The translations under genes were made by a program, and so were the position numbers. From contig NZ_JAJQXW010000004.1 in the NCBI RefSeq assembly GCF_021246445.1, positions 219,945 to 283,944 of the forward strand: a stretch of DNA of 64,000 bases, given 5' to 3'. This DNA comes from Rhabdothermincola salaria (GTDB lineage Bacteria > Actinomycetota > Acidimicrobiia > Acidimicrobiales > Acidimicrobilacustridaceae). Below the pieces are notes generated by a model. The model searched no databases. It saw only the letters and a program-made list of their open reading frames with translations, and was not told the origin of the DNA. Of the stretch, positions 53,389 through 60,607 are shown one piece after another (within the stretch, counting starts at the first letter, position 1; every line of letters starts with the position of its first letter).

Positions 53389-54753
53389 TCACCCCTCTGC
53401 GGCGGCGGGAAGCTCGAAGGTGAACACCGCTCCTCCGGCGGGGTGATCGCCGACCGACACCGCGCCTCCGTGGGCGGCCGCCGTCTGCGAGACGATGGCC
53501 AGGCCGAGCCCGGAACCCGGGAGGGCACGCGCCTCGGCGCTGCGGTAGAAGCGCTCGAAGACCCGATTCCGGTCGTCGCTAGCCACGCCTGGTCCGTGGT
53601 CTCGCACCTCGACGCGAGCTGGCGCGACCATCGACACCTCGACCGGGGTGTCCGGTGGGCTGAACTTGAGCGCGTTGTCGACCAGGTTCCCGATCGCCCG
53701 GGCCAGGGCCCGCCGGCGGCCGGCCACCGGCATGGGGATCGTGGCCGCGGGGCCGCCCACCACGACGGAGCGACCGGAGCGTCGCGCCGCCCGTTCGGCC
53801 ACCTCGCGCACCACGACGCCCAGGTCGATGACCTCGATCGGCTCGTCGTCGACACCCTCGGTGGCCAGCTGGACCAGTTCGTCGACCAACCCACTCAGCT
53901 CGCGGCTCTCGCGGTCGAGATCGGTGAGGACCTCGACCCGGGTGGCCTCGGGCAGGTCGTAGCGGGCCAGCAGCTCGATGTTGGTGCGCACGCTGGTGAG
54001 GGGCGTGCGCAGCTCGTGGCCGGCGTCCTGCACCAGCTGTTGCTGCTGGTCCCGCGAGCGGGCCAGGGCGGCGAGCATGGCCCCGAACGCCCGAGCCAGG
54101 CGTCCTGGCTCGTCGCCACCCGACGGGGGGAGCGCGACGTCGAGGCGTCCGGTGTCGGCCACCTCCTCGGCCGCGTCGGTGAGGCGCACCAGGGGCCGGG
54201 TGGCGGTCCGAGCGACCAGCCACCCCGCCAGCGCACCGGCCGCGGTCACCACGATCCCGATGGCCAGGAGCTGGCGTCGCAAGCCGTCCAGGATGCGCTG
54301 GCTCTCGCTGTAGTCGCGGGCGATCTGCACCGCCCCGCCACCAGCCGCGGCGGCGGTCTGGATCCGGTACGGCTCGCCGTCGATGTCGACGGTGCGGGTG
54401 CGCACACCGACCCCATCGGCAGCGATGGCTCGGTCGGTGGCATCGACGGGGAGCTCGACGGCTCCCGTCGAGCCGATCACCTCACCATCGGGAGCGAGGC
54501 ACTGCACGGTGGCGCCGGGGCCGGTCAGCTCGTCGAGCGGCCCGCGCGGTCGGGGCGCGACCTGTCCGGCGCACAGCGCGTCGCGGACCCGCCCGTCGAC
54601 GTTGAGGATGCGTCGGGCGTTCTGGTTCAGGCTCTCGTCCACCTCGGCCTCGAGGCGGGCGCCGGTAGCGACGTAGGCGGCCGAGGCCACGGCCAGCGCG
54701 GCGAGGCCGGCCAGCACGGCGAGGGCCAGGGCGATCTTGGAGCGCAGGGTCAT
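53389..54753 (-). CDS. sensor histidine kinase, MprB-like
   Basis: A 454-residue kinase. Two membrane helices (residues about 8-28 and 165-185) flank an extracytoplasmic sensor of about 130 residues with two cysteines. A HAMP domain follows, then HisKA with the phospho-accepting histidine in DAGHELRTPLTSVR, and HATPase with N box GNLVDNALKFSP, G1 DHGPGV and G2 GSGLGLAIVS. ATG at 54753 overlaps the regulator stop by four bases (ATGA). The layout is like mycobacterial MprB, which senses envelope stress; the ligand here is unknown. Confidence 0.92.
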   Translation of the reverse strand: MTLRSKIALALAVLAGLAALAVASAAYVATGARLEAEVDESLNQNARRILNVDGRVRDALCAGQVAPRPRGPLDELTGPGATVQCLAPDGEVIGSTGAVELPVDATDRAIAADGVGVRTRTVDIDGEPYRIQTAAAAGGGAVQIARDYSESQRILDGLRRQLLAIGIVVTAAGALAGWLVARTATRPLVRLTDAAEEVADTGRLDVALPPSGGDEPGRLARAFGAMLAALARSRDQQQQLVQDAGHELRTPLTSVRTNIELLARYDLPEATRVEVLTDLDRESRELSGLVDELVQLATEGVDDEPIEVIDLGVVVREVAERAARRSGRSVVVGGPAATIPMPVAGRRRALARAIGNLVDNALKFSPPDTPVEVSMVAPARVEVRDHGPGVASDDRNRVFERFYRSAEARALPGSGLGLAIVSQTAAAHGGAVSVGDHPAGGAVFTFELPAAAEG

Positions 54754-55433
54754 GGCGCCCGCAGCGTGTACCCGACGCCGCGCACGGTCTGGATGAGCCG
54801 GGGCTCGCCCGCCTCCTCGGTCTTTCGGCGCAGGTACCCGATGTAGACGGCCAGGGCCTTGGAGTCGGGGCCGAAGTCGTAGCCCCAGATGCGGTCGTAG
54901 ATGGTGCCGTGGGCCAGGACGACGCCTGCGTTGGTGACCAGCAGGGCGAGCAGGTCGAACTCGGTCTTGGTGAGCTCGAGCTCGCGGTCGCCGCGCCAGG
55001 CCCGCCGGGCCGCCTCGTCGACCACCACACCCTCGGCCCGCAGCTCCCGGGTGTCGTCGGCAGCAACGCTGGATCGCCGCAGCAGGGCCCGCAGCCGGGC
55101 CAGCAGCTCGTCGAGAGAGAACGGCTTGGGGAGGTAGTCGTCGGCGCCGGCGTCGAGGCCCGACACCCGGTCGGACACCTCGGTGCGGGCGGTGAGGACC
55201 AGGATCGGCAGGCGGGCGCCCTGCGAGCGCAGCCGGCGGCACACGGTGAGGCCGTCGACGTGGGGCAGGCCCAGGTCCAGCACCAGCAGGTCGACATCGT
55301 CGGCGGAGGCCAGCTCCAGCGCCGCGGCGCCATCGGCCACCGGCGTCACGCGGTAGCCCTCGAGCTCGAGGGCTCGGGTGACCGATTCGCGGACGGCCCG
55401 GTCGTCCTCGGCGACGACGAGGTGCGCAGTCAT
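54750..55433 (-). CDS. OmpR-family response regulator, MprA-like
   Basis: A 227-residue response regulator. The acidic pocket is AEDD at 8-11, the phospho-acceptor is Asp53 in LDLGLP, and the switch lysine lies in LPKPFSLDELLARLRAL. The winged helix ends VRGVGYTLRAP. It is co-transcribed with the downstream kinase. Two GGTGAG repeats 11 bp apart lie about 20-40 bases upstream of its ATG, a plausible autoregulatory site. CAGACT just after them may act as the -10 for a leaderless message. Confidence 0.93.
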   Translation of the reverse strand: MTAHLVVAEDDRAVRESVTRALELEGYRVTPVADGAAALELASADDVDLLVLDLGLPHVDGLTVCRRLRSQGARLPILVLTARTEVSDRVSGLDAGADDYLPKPFSLDELLARLRALLRRSSVAADDTRELRAEGVVVDEAARRAWRGDRELELTKTEFDLLALLVTNAGVVLAHGTIYDRIWGYDFGPDSKALAVYIGYLRRKTEEAGEPRLIQTVRGVGYTLRAP

Positions 55434-55454
55434 GGCTGCAGTCTGCTCGGCGGA

Positions 55455-55471
55455 GGTGAGGAGACGGTGAG
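55455..55471 (-). promoter_or_regulatory. direct repeat, candidate response-regulator box
   Basis: GGTGAG at 55455-55460 and 55466-55471 form a direct repeat with an 11-bp period in the divergent gap, immediately upstream of a -10-like CAGACT (55445-55440, minus strand). OmpR-family dimers bind such one-turn-spaced repeats, so autoregulation is a reasonable inference. Confidence 0.4.
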
Positions 55472-55537
55472 ATCCTCCGGCCAGCGACGGACCCCTCGTT
55501 CGGGGCCCGGCTTACCCGGTCGTTACCGTCCACCCCC

Positions 55538-55543
55538 TAGCGT
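55538..55543 (+). promoter_or_regulatory. -10 element of tandem-FKBP gene (leaderless)
   Basis: TAGCGT, seven bases before the GTG at 55551. Confidence 0.5.
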
Positions 55544-55550
55544 GCCCCGG

Positions 55551-56537
55551 GTGACTTCTCTTCCCCCCACCAATCTCCTGCCGTCGCGTCGGACCCCACA
55601 CCCCCTCCGCACGGCTGCCTTGGCCATGGTCGCCGTGGCCACCCTCCTGCTGGCCGCGTGCGGCAGCGACGACGGTTCCGACGACGCCGCCAGCGACGAG
55701 ACCACCGCCACGGAGAACACCGAGAGCGCCGACGTGAACACCACGTCGCTCGCCGACGTCGACATCTCCTCTGATCTCGACGCCGCCCCCAGTGCCACCT
55801 TCACCCCGGCCTTCGTGGCCGGAGAACCCCAGTCCGAGGTCGTCGTCGAGGGCGACGGCGCCGTGGTGGCGGAGGGCCAGCGGGTGACCCTCGACTACGT
55901 GGCCGTCAGCGGCGCCACCGGCGAGGAGCTCCAGAGCACGTGGGACGCCCAGCCCGAGTCGCTGGTCGTCAACGAGATGCTGACCCCCAACATCCGTGAC
56001 GCCCTCGTCGGCAACGCCGTCGGCAGCCGGGTGGCCACCGCCAACGACGACGGCACCCAGTGGGTGATCCTCATCATCGACATCCGCGACGCGGTCGAGG
56101 TCCCCGAGCGGGCCGAGGGCGAGGCCGTGACCCCGCCCGCCGGCCTCCCCACGGTGGAAGAGGTCGAAGGGGTTCCGACCATCACCATCCCCGAGGGCGA
56201 GCCCCCCGTGAACCTCATCACCCAGCCCCTCATCGAGGGCAGCGGGCCCGAGGTGCAGGCCGGTGAGACCGTGACGGTCAAGTACGTCGGCGTGAAGTGG
56301 GCCGACGGCTCCGTATTCGACTCGTCGTGGACCAACGACCAGACCGTCGACTTCCCGGTGGGCACCGGCGGGGTGATCGCCGGGTTCGAGGAAGGCCTCA
56401 TCGGCCAGACCGTCGGCTCCCGGGTGATGCTGGTCATCCCTCCGGACAAGGGCTACGGACCCGAGGGCAACGCCTCGGCCGGTATCTCGGGCACCGACAC
56501 CCTGGTGTTCGTGGTCGACATCCTCGTCGCCGGCTGA
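55551..56537 (+). CDS. FKBP-type peptidyl-prolyl isomerase lipoprotein with two FKBP-like domains
   Basis: A 328-residue predicted lipoprotein. The signal ALAMVAVATLLLAAC ends in a lipobox LAAC, then an acidic Ser/Thr linker. Residues about 95-180 form a first FKBP-like domain (GQRVTLDYVAVSGATGEEL, NAVGSRVATA) that lacks most active-site aromatics. Residues about 225-328 form a canonical FKBP domain with VTVKYVGVKWADGSVFDSSW, VIAGFEEGLIGQTVGSRVMLVIPPDKGYG and TLVFVVDILVAG. It would fold proteins outside the membrane. GTG at 55551 has a TAGCGT -10 seven bases upstream. Confidence 0.93.
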   Translation: MTSLPPTNLLPSRRTPHPLRTAALAMVAVATLLLAACGSDDGSDDAASDETTATENTESADVNTTSLADVDISSDLDAAPSATFTPAFVAGEPQSEVVVEGDGAVVAEGQRVTLDYVAVSGATGEELQSTWDAQPESLVVNEMLTPNIRDALVGNAVGSRVATANDDGTQWVILIIDIRDAVEVPERAEGEAVTPPAGLPTVEEVEGVPTITIPEGEPPVNLITQPLIEGSGPEVQAGETVTVKYVGVKWADGSVFDSSWTNDQTVDFPVGTGGVIAGFEEGLIGQTVGSRVMLVIPPDKGYGPEGNASAGISGTDTLVFVVDILVAG

Positions 56538-56662
56538 TCATCACGGCGTGACCACAGGCCGGGCCGCCCGGTGGTGTAACTACGCCACCGGCATCCGCTC
56601 TACGCTCATCGCCGGCCCGGCGACCACCCCGGCGCCTGTCCACCATCCCCCGGAGGTGCCCC

Positions 56663-57094
56663 GTGAAGCGATCCCTGGCCGTCGCCGCAGCCGTCGTCGT
56701 CCTCGCCGTCCCGCTCGCCGCCTGCGGCGACGACGACGACAGCACGACCACGACCACGGAGGCGTCGGGGGGCTCGGACACCACCGAGGCCCCGATCGGA
56801 GGCGACGTGCTGCCACCCGTGATCCTCACGCCCGAGGGCGAGACCTCGGCCACCGTGTCGGTGGGCACCGTCGTCAGCTTCGACATGGGCGATCCCGGCG
56901 ACGGCACCTTCGTGGCCGTCTCCGAGGACCCGTCGGTGTTCCAGGTGGACGGCGAGGGCAAGGTCGACGGGTCGGCCACCTTCAACGCCGGCGGCACCGC
57001 CGTGGGCGAGGGCACCACCGAGGTGTCGGTGTCCTACCGCGGCTCCCTGAACGGCATGGGCACCCCCACCGTGTTCACCATCACGGTCGAGTAG
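56663..57094 (+). CDS. small lipoprotein of unknown function
   Basis: A 143-residue predicted lipoprotein with signal MKRSLAVAAAVVVLAVPLAAC and lipobox LAAC. After an Asp-rich start and a TTTTTEASGGSDTTEAP linker, an all-beta domain of about 95 residues (ATVSVGTVVSFDMGDPGDGTF in part) follows that resembles a small immunoglobulin-like or copper-binding beta barrel only in general pattern. GTG at 56663 has GGAGG upstream. No family is recognised. Confidence 0.75.
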   Translation: MKRSLAVAAAVVVLAVPLAACGDDDDSTTTTTEASGGSDTTEAPIGGDVLPPVILTPEGETSATVSVGTVVSFDMGDPGDGTFVAVSEDPSVFQVDGEGKVDGSATFNAGGTAVGEGTTEVSVSYRGSLNGMGTPTVFTITVE

Positions 57095-57204
57095 CGCTCG
57101 CCGTCCCGGCCACGACCACCTCCACCGGCGGTAGGTGCCACCATGGGAGGCGACGAGCGGGGGCCACCGGGGCACCCCGACCACCGAGCTGGGGGACGAT
57201 CCAC

Positions 57205-57597
57205 ATGAGCGACGGCGCGCACTACGAGGACCTGGTGCGGCAGTTCTGCCAGAAGTGGGCCGACGCCGACTTCGACGCGGTCGTCGGCTTCTTCACCGAG
57301 AACGCCACGTACCACAACATCCCCGTCGACCCGATGGTCGGCCACGAGCAGATCCGGGCCATGATCGACGGCTTCACCGCCGGGCTCGAGGTGGTCGAGT
57401 TCAAGATCCTCGAGATGCTGTCGCGGGGCTCCACCGTGATCACCGAACGGGTCGACATCTTCCGCAAGCCCGACAGCGCGCTCGTCGAGCTGCCGGTGAT
57501 GGGGATCTTCGAGTTCGAGGGCGACAAGATCGCCAACTGGCGCGAGTACTTCGACCTCGGGCAGTTCATGACCCAGGCCGCGCCGACCGAGGGCTGA
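57205..57597 (+). CDS. limonene-1,2-epoxide hydrolase-like enzyme
   Basis: A 130-residue single-domain epoxide hydrolase of the LEH fold. Residues equivalent to the known Asp-Arg-Asp triad and water-holding pair of the Rhodococcus enzyme are visible: Tyr36 and Asn38 (ATYHNIP), Arg82 and Asp84 (TERVDIF), and Asp117 (NWREYFDLGQF). It would open an epoxide by activated water. It may act on a lipid or xenobiotic epoxide. ATG at 57205; a weak ribosome site GGGGGA precedes it. Confidence 0.87.
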   Translation: MSDGAHYEDLVRQFCQKWADADFDAVVGFFTENATYHNIPVDPMVGHEQIRAMIDGFTAGLEVVEFKILEMLSRGSTVITERVDIFRKPDSALVELPVMGIFEFEGDKIANWREYFDLGQFMTQAAPTEG

Positions 57598-57632
57598 CCG
57601 CCGCGCTCCTCGCCGAGGCCGACACCCGGGGC

Positions 57633-58427
57633 TCAGCCGGCCAGGAAGTCCAGGACCTCGGGGAAGGCCTTGCGGTCCTGGGCGAAGAAGCCGTGGCCCC
57701 CTTCGTAGACCCGTAGCTCGGCCCCGGGGATGCGCGAGGCGATGGCCTCGCCGTTGGCCAGCGGGGCGATGCCGTCGTAGCGCCCGCTGGCCACGAGCGT
57801 CGGGCAGGTGATGCGCGCCAGCCGGTCCCACACGTCGTGGTGGGCGCGAGCCGCCGCCTGCTCGCGTTCGCCCCGCTCAGCCTCGCTGCCGGGCGCCACA
57901 CCGGGCCGGTTGGCCAGGCCCTCGACGAACATCCGGTCGGCGGGGTGCTCGGCCAGCCACTCCGGGGTGAAGCGGGTGTCCATGATGCGCCGCGAGACCT
58001 CGGCCCGTTCGGCGGGGTCCATCTCGCGCAGCTCGTGCATCGGGTAGGAGCTGCCGCCCTCCCCTCCCGGGGAGGTGCACAACAGCGCCAGGCGCTCGAT
58101 GCGCTCGGGCGCGGTGACGGCGATCTCCTGGGCGACCATCCCACCGAAGCTGATCCCCACCAGCCGGAAGGTGTCCCACCCCACGTGGTCGGCGAGGGCG
58201 AGGGCGTCGGCGGCGTAGTCGCCCATCGAGTACGGGCCCGGCGGGATCTCGGTGCGCCCGAGGCCCCGCTGGTCGTGGGCGACCGTGTCGAAGCGACCCC
58301 GGAAGACGTCGACCAGCATCGCGCTGGTGGCCAGGGTGGCGAACGATCCGTTGCAGAACAGCAGCCGGGGGCCGTCGCCGCCCCGCTCGTAGAAGACGTC
58401 GATCCCGTTGACGTGGGCGGTGGGCAT
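57633..58427 (-). CDS. alpha/beta hydrolase
   Basis: A 264-residue hydrolase with nucleophile elbow GISFGGMVAQ, catalytic aspartate in ASGRYDGIAP and histidine in YEGGHGFFAQD, and an N-terminal strand set beginning HVNGIDVFYERGG. The pattern suits meta-cleavage-product hydrolases, 3-oxoadipate enol-lactonases and esterases. It is the last gene of a minus-strand run with SDRs and an EthD-like protein. A TAGGTT -10 lies eight bases before the ATG, so it may have its own promoter. Confidence 0.87.
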   Translation of the reverse strand: MPTAHVNGIDVFYERGGDGPRLLFCNGSFATLATSAMLVDVFRGRFDTVAHDQRGLGRTEIPPGPYSMGDYAADALALADHVGWDTFRLVGISFGGMVAQEIAVTAPERIERLALLCTSPGGEGGSSYPMHELREMDPAERAEVSRRIMDTRFTPEWLAEHPADRMFVEGLANRPGVAPGSEAERGEREQAAARAHHDVWDRLARITCPTLVASGRYDGIAPLANGEAIASRIPGAELRVYEGGHGFFAQDRKAFPEVLDFLAG

Positions 58428-58435
58428 GGTCGGCG

Positions 58436-58441
58436 AACCTA
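58436..58441 (-). promoter_or_regulatory. -10 element of alpha/beta hydrolase gene (leaderless)
   Basis: TAGGTT on the minus strand, eight bases before the ATG at 58427. Confidence 0.5.
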
Positions 58442-58479
58442 TCCCCGCCCGTGGACGGGCGCTCGTCTCGACGCAGGGG

Positions 58480-59415
58480 TCAGGCCACGGGACCCCGGAA
58501 CCCGCCGAGCATGCGTCCCATCACCGGCGACGAGGTGGGGGTGACCTCGTGGGTCGGGCCGCCCGTGACCTCGTCGAGGTGGGCGGCGATCGACTCGATG
58601 GTGGCGTCGCGATCGAGGTAGCCGTCGTTGACCGCCAACGAGACGCGGGCGACGTGTCCCCCACCGACGCTGAAGCACTCGCCGGTCACGGGGCAGTCGC
58701 GGTGGGCCAACCAACCCACCAGCGGGGCGACCAGCCGGGGGTGGAGCCACTCGCCCAGCTCGTCGCTCCAGGGGATGGGCCCGAAGCCGGTGCCGAGGCG
58801 GGTCTTGGCGTAGGGGGCGATGACGTTGACGGCGATGCCGAGCGGGGCGCCCTCGACGGACTGCTGGCGGGTGAGCCCGACCACGCCGAGCTTGGCCATC
58901 CCGTAGACCGAGCCGTCGGGCACGCCCCCGAACGCGGCACCGGACGAGACGTTGACGATCCGCCCTCCGCCGTTGGCCTCCATCCACCGCCACGCCGGGC
59001 GGCTGACGTTGATGGTGCCGCGCAGCTGGGTGTCGAGCACGGTGTCGAGGTGCTCGTCGGGGAAGGTGCCGAAGGGCTGCAGGCGCACCTGGCCGGCGTT
59101 GTTGACCACCACGTCGACCCGGCCCCACGCCTCGAGGGCGGTGGCCACGATGGCCTCGCCGCCCTCGGTCGTGGCGATGGTGTCGTGGTTGGCCACGGCC
59201 TCACCGCCGGCGGCGGTGATCTCGGCGACGACCTCGTCGGCCGGGTTGGCGGCCGGGGCCTCGCCACCGTCGCCGGTGTCGGTGATGGCCACGCCGAGGT
59301 CGTTGACCACGACCCGGGCGCCACGCTCGGCGAGGAGCAGGGCGTACTCGCGCCCCAACCCCCGACCGGCACCGCTGATGATCACGACCTGGCCGTCGAA
59401 GCGCATCTCGTCCAT
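58480..59415 (-). CDS. SDR-family oxidoreductase, FabG/MFE-2-like
   Basis: A 311-residue short-chain dehydrogenase. The cofactor motif is SGAGRGLG and the segment VNDLGVAITDTGDG before PADEVVAEITAAGGEAVAN is typical of the (3R)-hydroxyacyl-CoA dehydrogenase domain of MFE-2-like proteins. NNAG, the catalytic serine in VSSGAAFG and Tyr-Lys in VYGMAKLG are present. The C-terminal region VTGECFSVGGGHVARV is also of that family. It probably oxidises a hydroxyacyl-CoA. The zinc-ribbon gene ends 25 bases upstream. Confidence 0.9.
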   Translation of the reverse strand: MDEMRFDGQVVIISGAGRGLGREYALLLAERGARVVVNDLGVAITDTGDGGEAPAANPADEVVAEITAAGGEAVANHDTIATTEGGEAIVATALEAWGRVDVVVNNAGQVRLQPFGTFPDEHLDTVLDTQLRGTINVSRPAWRWMEANGGGRIVNVSSGAAFGGVPDGSVYGMAKLGVVGLTRQQSVEGAPLGIAVNVIAPYAKTRLGTGFGPIPWSDELGEWLHPRLVAPLVGWLAHRDCPVTGECFSVGGGHVARVSLAVNDGYLDRDATIESIAAHLDEVTGGPTHEVTPTSSPVMGRMLGGFRGPVA

Positions 59416-59439
59416 GGCCGCCGAGTCTGGCTCATCGCC

Positions 59440-59583
59440 TCACACCTCGTCGCCGTAGGCCTCGCAGTCGGGGTTCTCGCAGACGAAGCCGCCGTGCTCG
59501 TCGGGGAGCGCCGTCACCCCGCAGGCAGGGCAGATCGGTGCACCACCGTCGGGCTCGAGGAGGTCGTCGTCACGGTCGGCCAT
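59440..59583 (-). CDS. small zinc-ribbon protein
   Basis: A 47-residue protein with a CPAC...CENPDC four-cysteine zinc ribbon (ICPACGVTALPDEHGGFVCENPDCE) between acidic ends. Such mini-proteins are often overlooked and have unknown roles in binding partner enzymes or nucleic acid. ATG at 59583 is 70 bases after the preceding gene. Confidence comes from the conserved C-x2-C spacing on both sides. Confidence 0.65.
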   Translation of the reverse strand: MADRDDDLLEPDGGAPICPACGVTALPDEHGGFVCENPDCEAYGDEV

Positions 59584-59653
59584 CCGTTCAGTGTGGCGTG
59601 GCCCTGATCGAGGCTGGGTCCCGGACCGGACGACCTTCCCCGACGCCGCCGGT

Positions 59654-60607
59654 TCAGCGGCGGCCGAGGGGCGCTCGCCCGGCAGCCACCCAGTCGGTCG
59701 CCGACCAGATGTCGTGGTTCTCGCCCCACCCGTCCTCACCCGAGCCCAGGTCCCATTGGACCAGGTTGAGCACGGCGTAGAGGTCGTGGCCGGCGTCGAC
59801 GGCCTGGCGGTTGCGGCAGGTCCCCTCGGCCCGGAGGTGCCGCCCGGCGGCGTCGGTGGCCTCGATGACCACGCGGCGGGGGAAGTCGCCATCGAGCTCG
59901 GTGCGGCGCTCGCCTGCGATGAGGCGGGCGGCCCGCCCGTCAACCAGCCAGTACCCACCCGTGACCGGTTCGCGGCCGGCGACCGGGTTCACGTAGGCGA
60001 AGAACGACCGGCCGTCGAGGGTGGTGCCGTGGGCGTTGCCGAGGCGCAGCCCCGGGCGCATGGTCCGAGGCCCCCACGAGCGGTCGCGGACGGTGGGGCA
60101 GTCCACGTCGAACCAGTCGGCCCCGAGGCGGACCCGTCCGGTCACCCGTCCGGGCTGCTCGAGGTGGCCGTCGAACATGCCCGGCGATTCCTCGGGTGGC
60201 ACCGGGTTCGGTTCCATGCACGACTCGAACTCGACGTCGAGCTCCACCCGGTCGGTTCGGTGCCGGATGCGGTAGCGGTGCAACGGCTCGAGGCACTCGA
60301 GGTGGAACCCGTTGGCCAGGCGCAGGTCGCGGAGGCTGGGAGGGGCGTCGCCCACTGCGTCGAGAGCGTCGTCCCAGCCGTCGTGGGCCAGGTAGCGGTT
60401 CTCGCCGGTCCAGGCCGTCACCGCGCCGCCCTGGCGACCCTCGTTGGGCCGGAACCACACCCGCGTGTGCACCGAGACATCGCGCTCGGGCAGCCACAGC
60501 GGGAACCACGCCGTCTCGATCCACGTGGGGTCGTCGCTGGTCGGCGGGTGGAAGCCGTCGTCGGCCTCGGTGACGACCAGGCCGGGGTCGTTGCCCTCGA
60601 TGGTCAC
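59654..60607 (-). CDS. uncharacterised protein (possibly DUF7064/7065-like)
   Basis: A 317-residue cytosolic protein rich in Trp, Asp and Arg. The sequence is largely predicted as beta sheet, with motifs WIETAWFPLWLPERD, VHTRVWFRPNEG, RLGADWFDVDCPTVRDRSWGPR and FFAYVNPV. The layout matches an actinobacterial family found beside APH-like kinases and acyl-CoA enzymes, but I cannot confirm a family name. GTG at 60607 overlaps the kinase stop by four bases (GTGA), so it is translationally coupled to it and likely works in the same pathway. Confidence 0.72.
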   Translation of the reverse strand: MTIEGNDPGLVVTEADDGFHPPTSDDPTWIETAWFPLWLPERDVSVHTRVWFRPNEGRQGGAVTAWTGENRYLAHDGWDDALDAVGDAPPSLRDLRLANGFHLECLEPLHRYRIRHRTDRVELDVEFESCMEPNPVPPEESPGMFDGHLEQPGRVTGRVRLGADWFDVDCPTVRDRSWGPRTMRPGLRLGNAHGTTLDGRSFFAYVNPVAGREPVTGGYWLVDGRAARLIAGERRTELDGDFPRRVVIEATDAAGRHLRAEGTCRNRQAVDAGHDLYAVLNLVQWDLGSGEDGWGENHDIWSATDWVAAGRAPLGRR

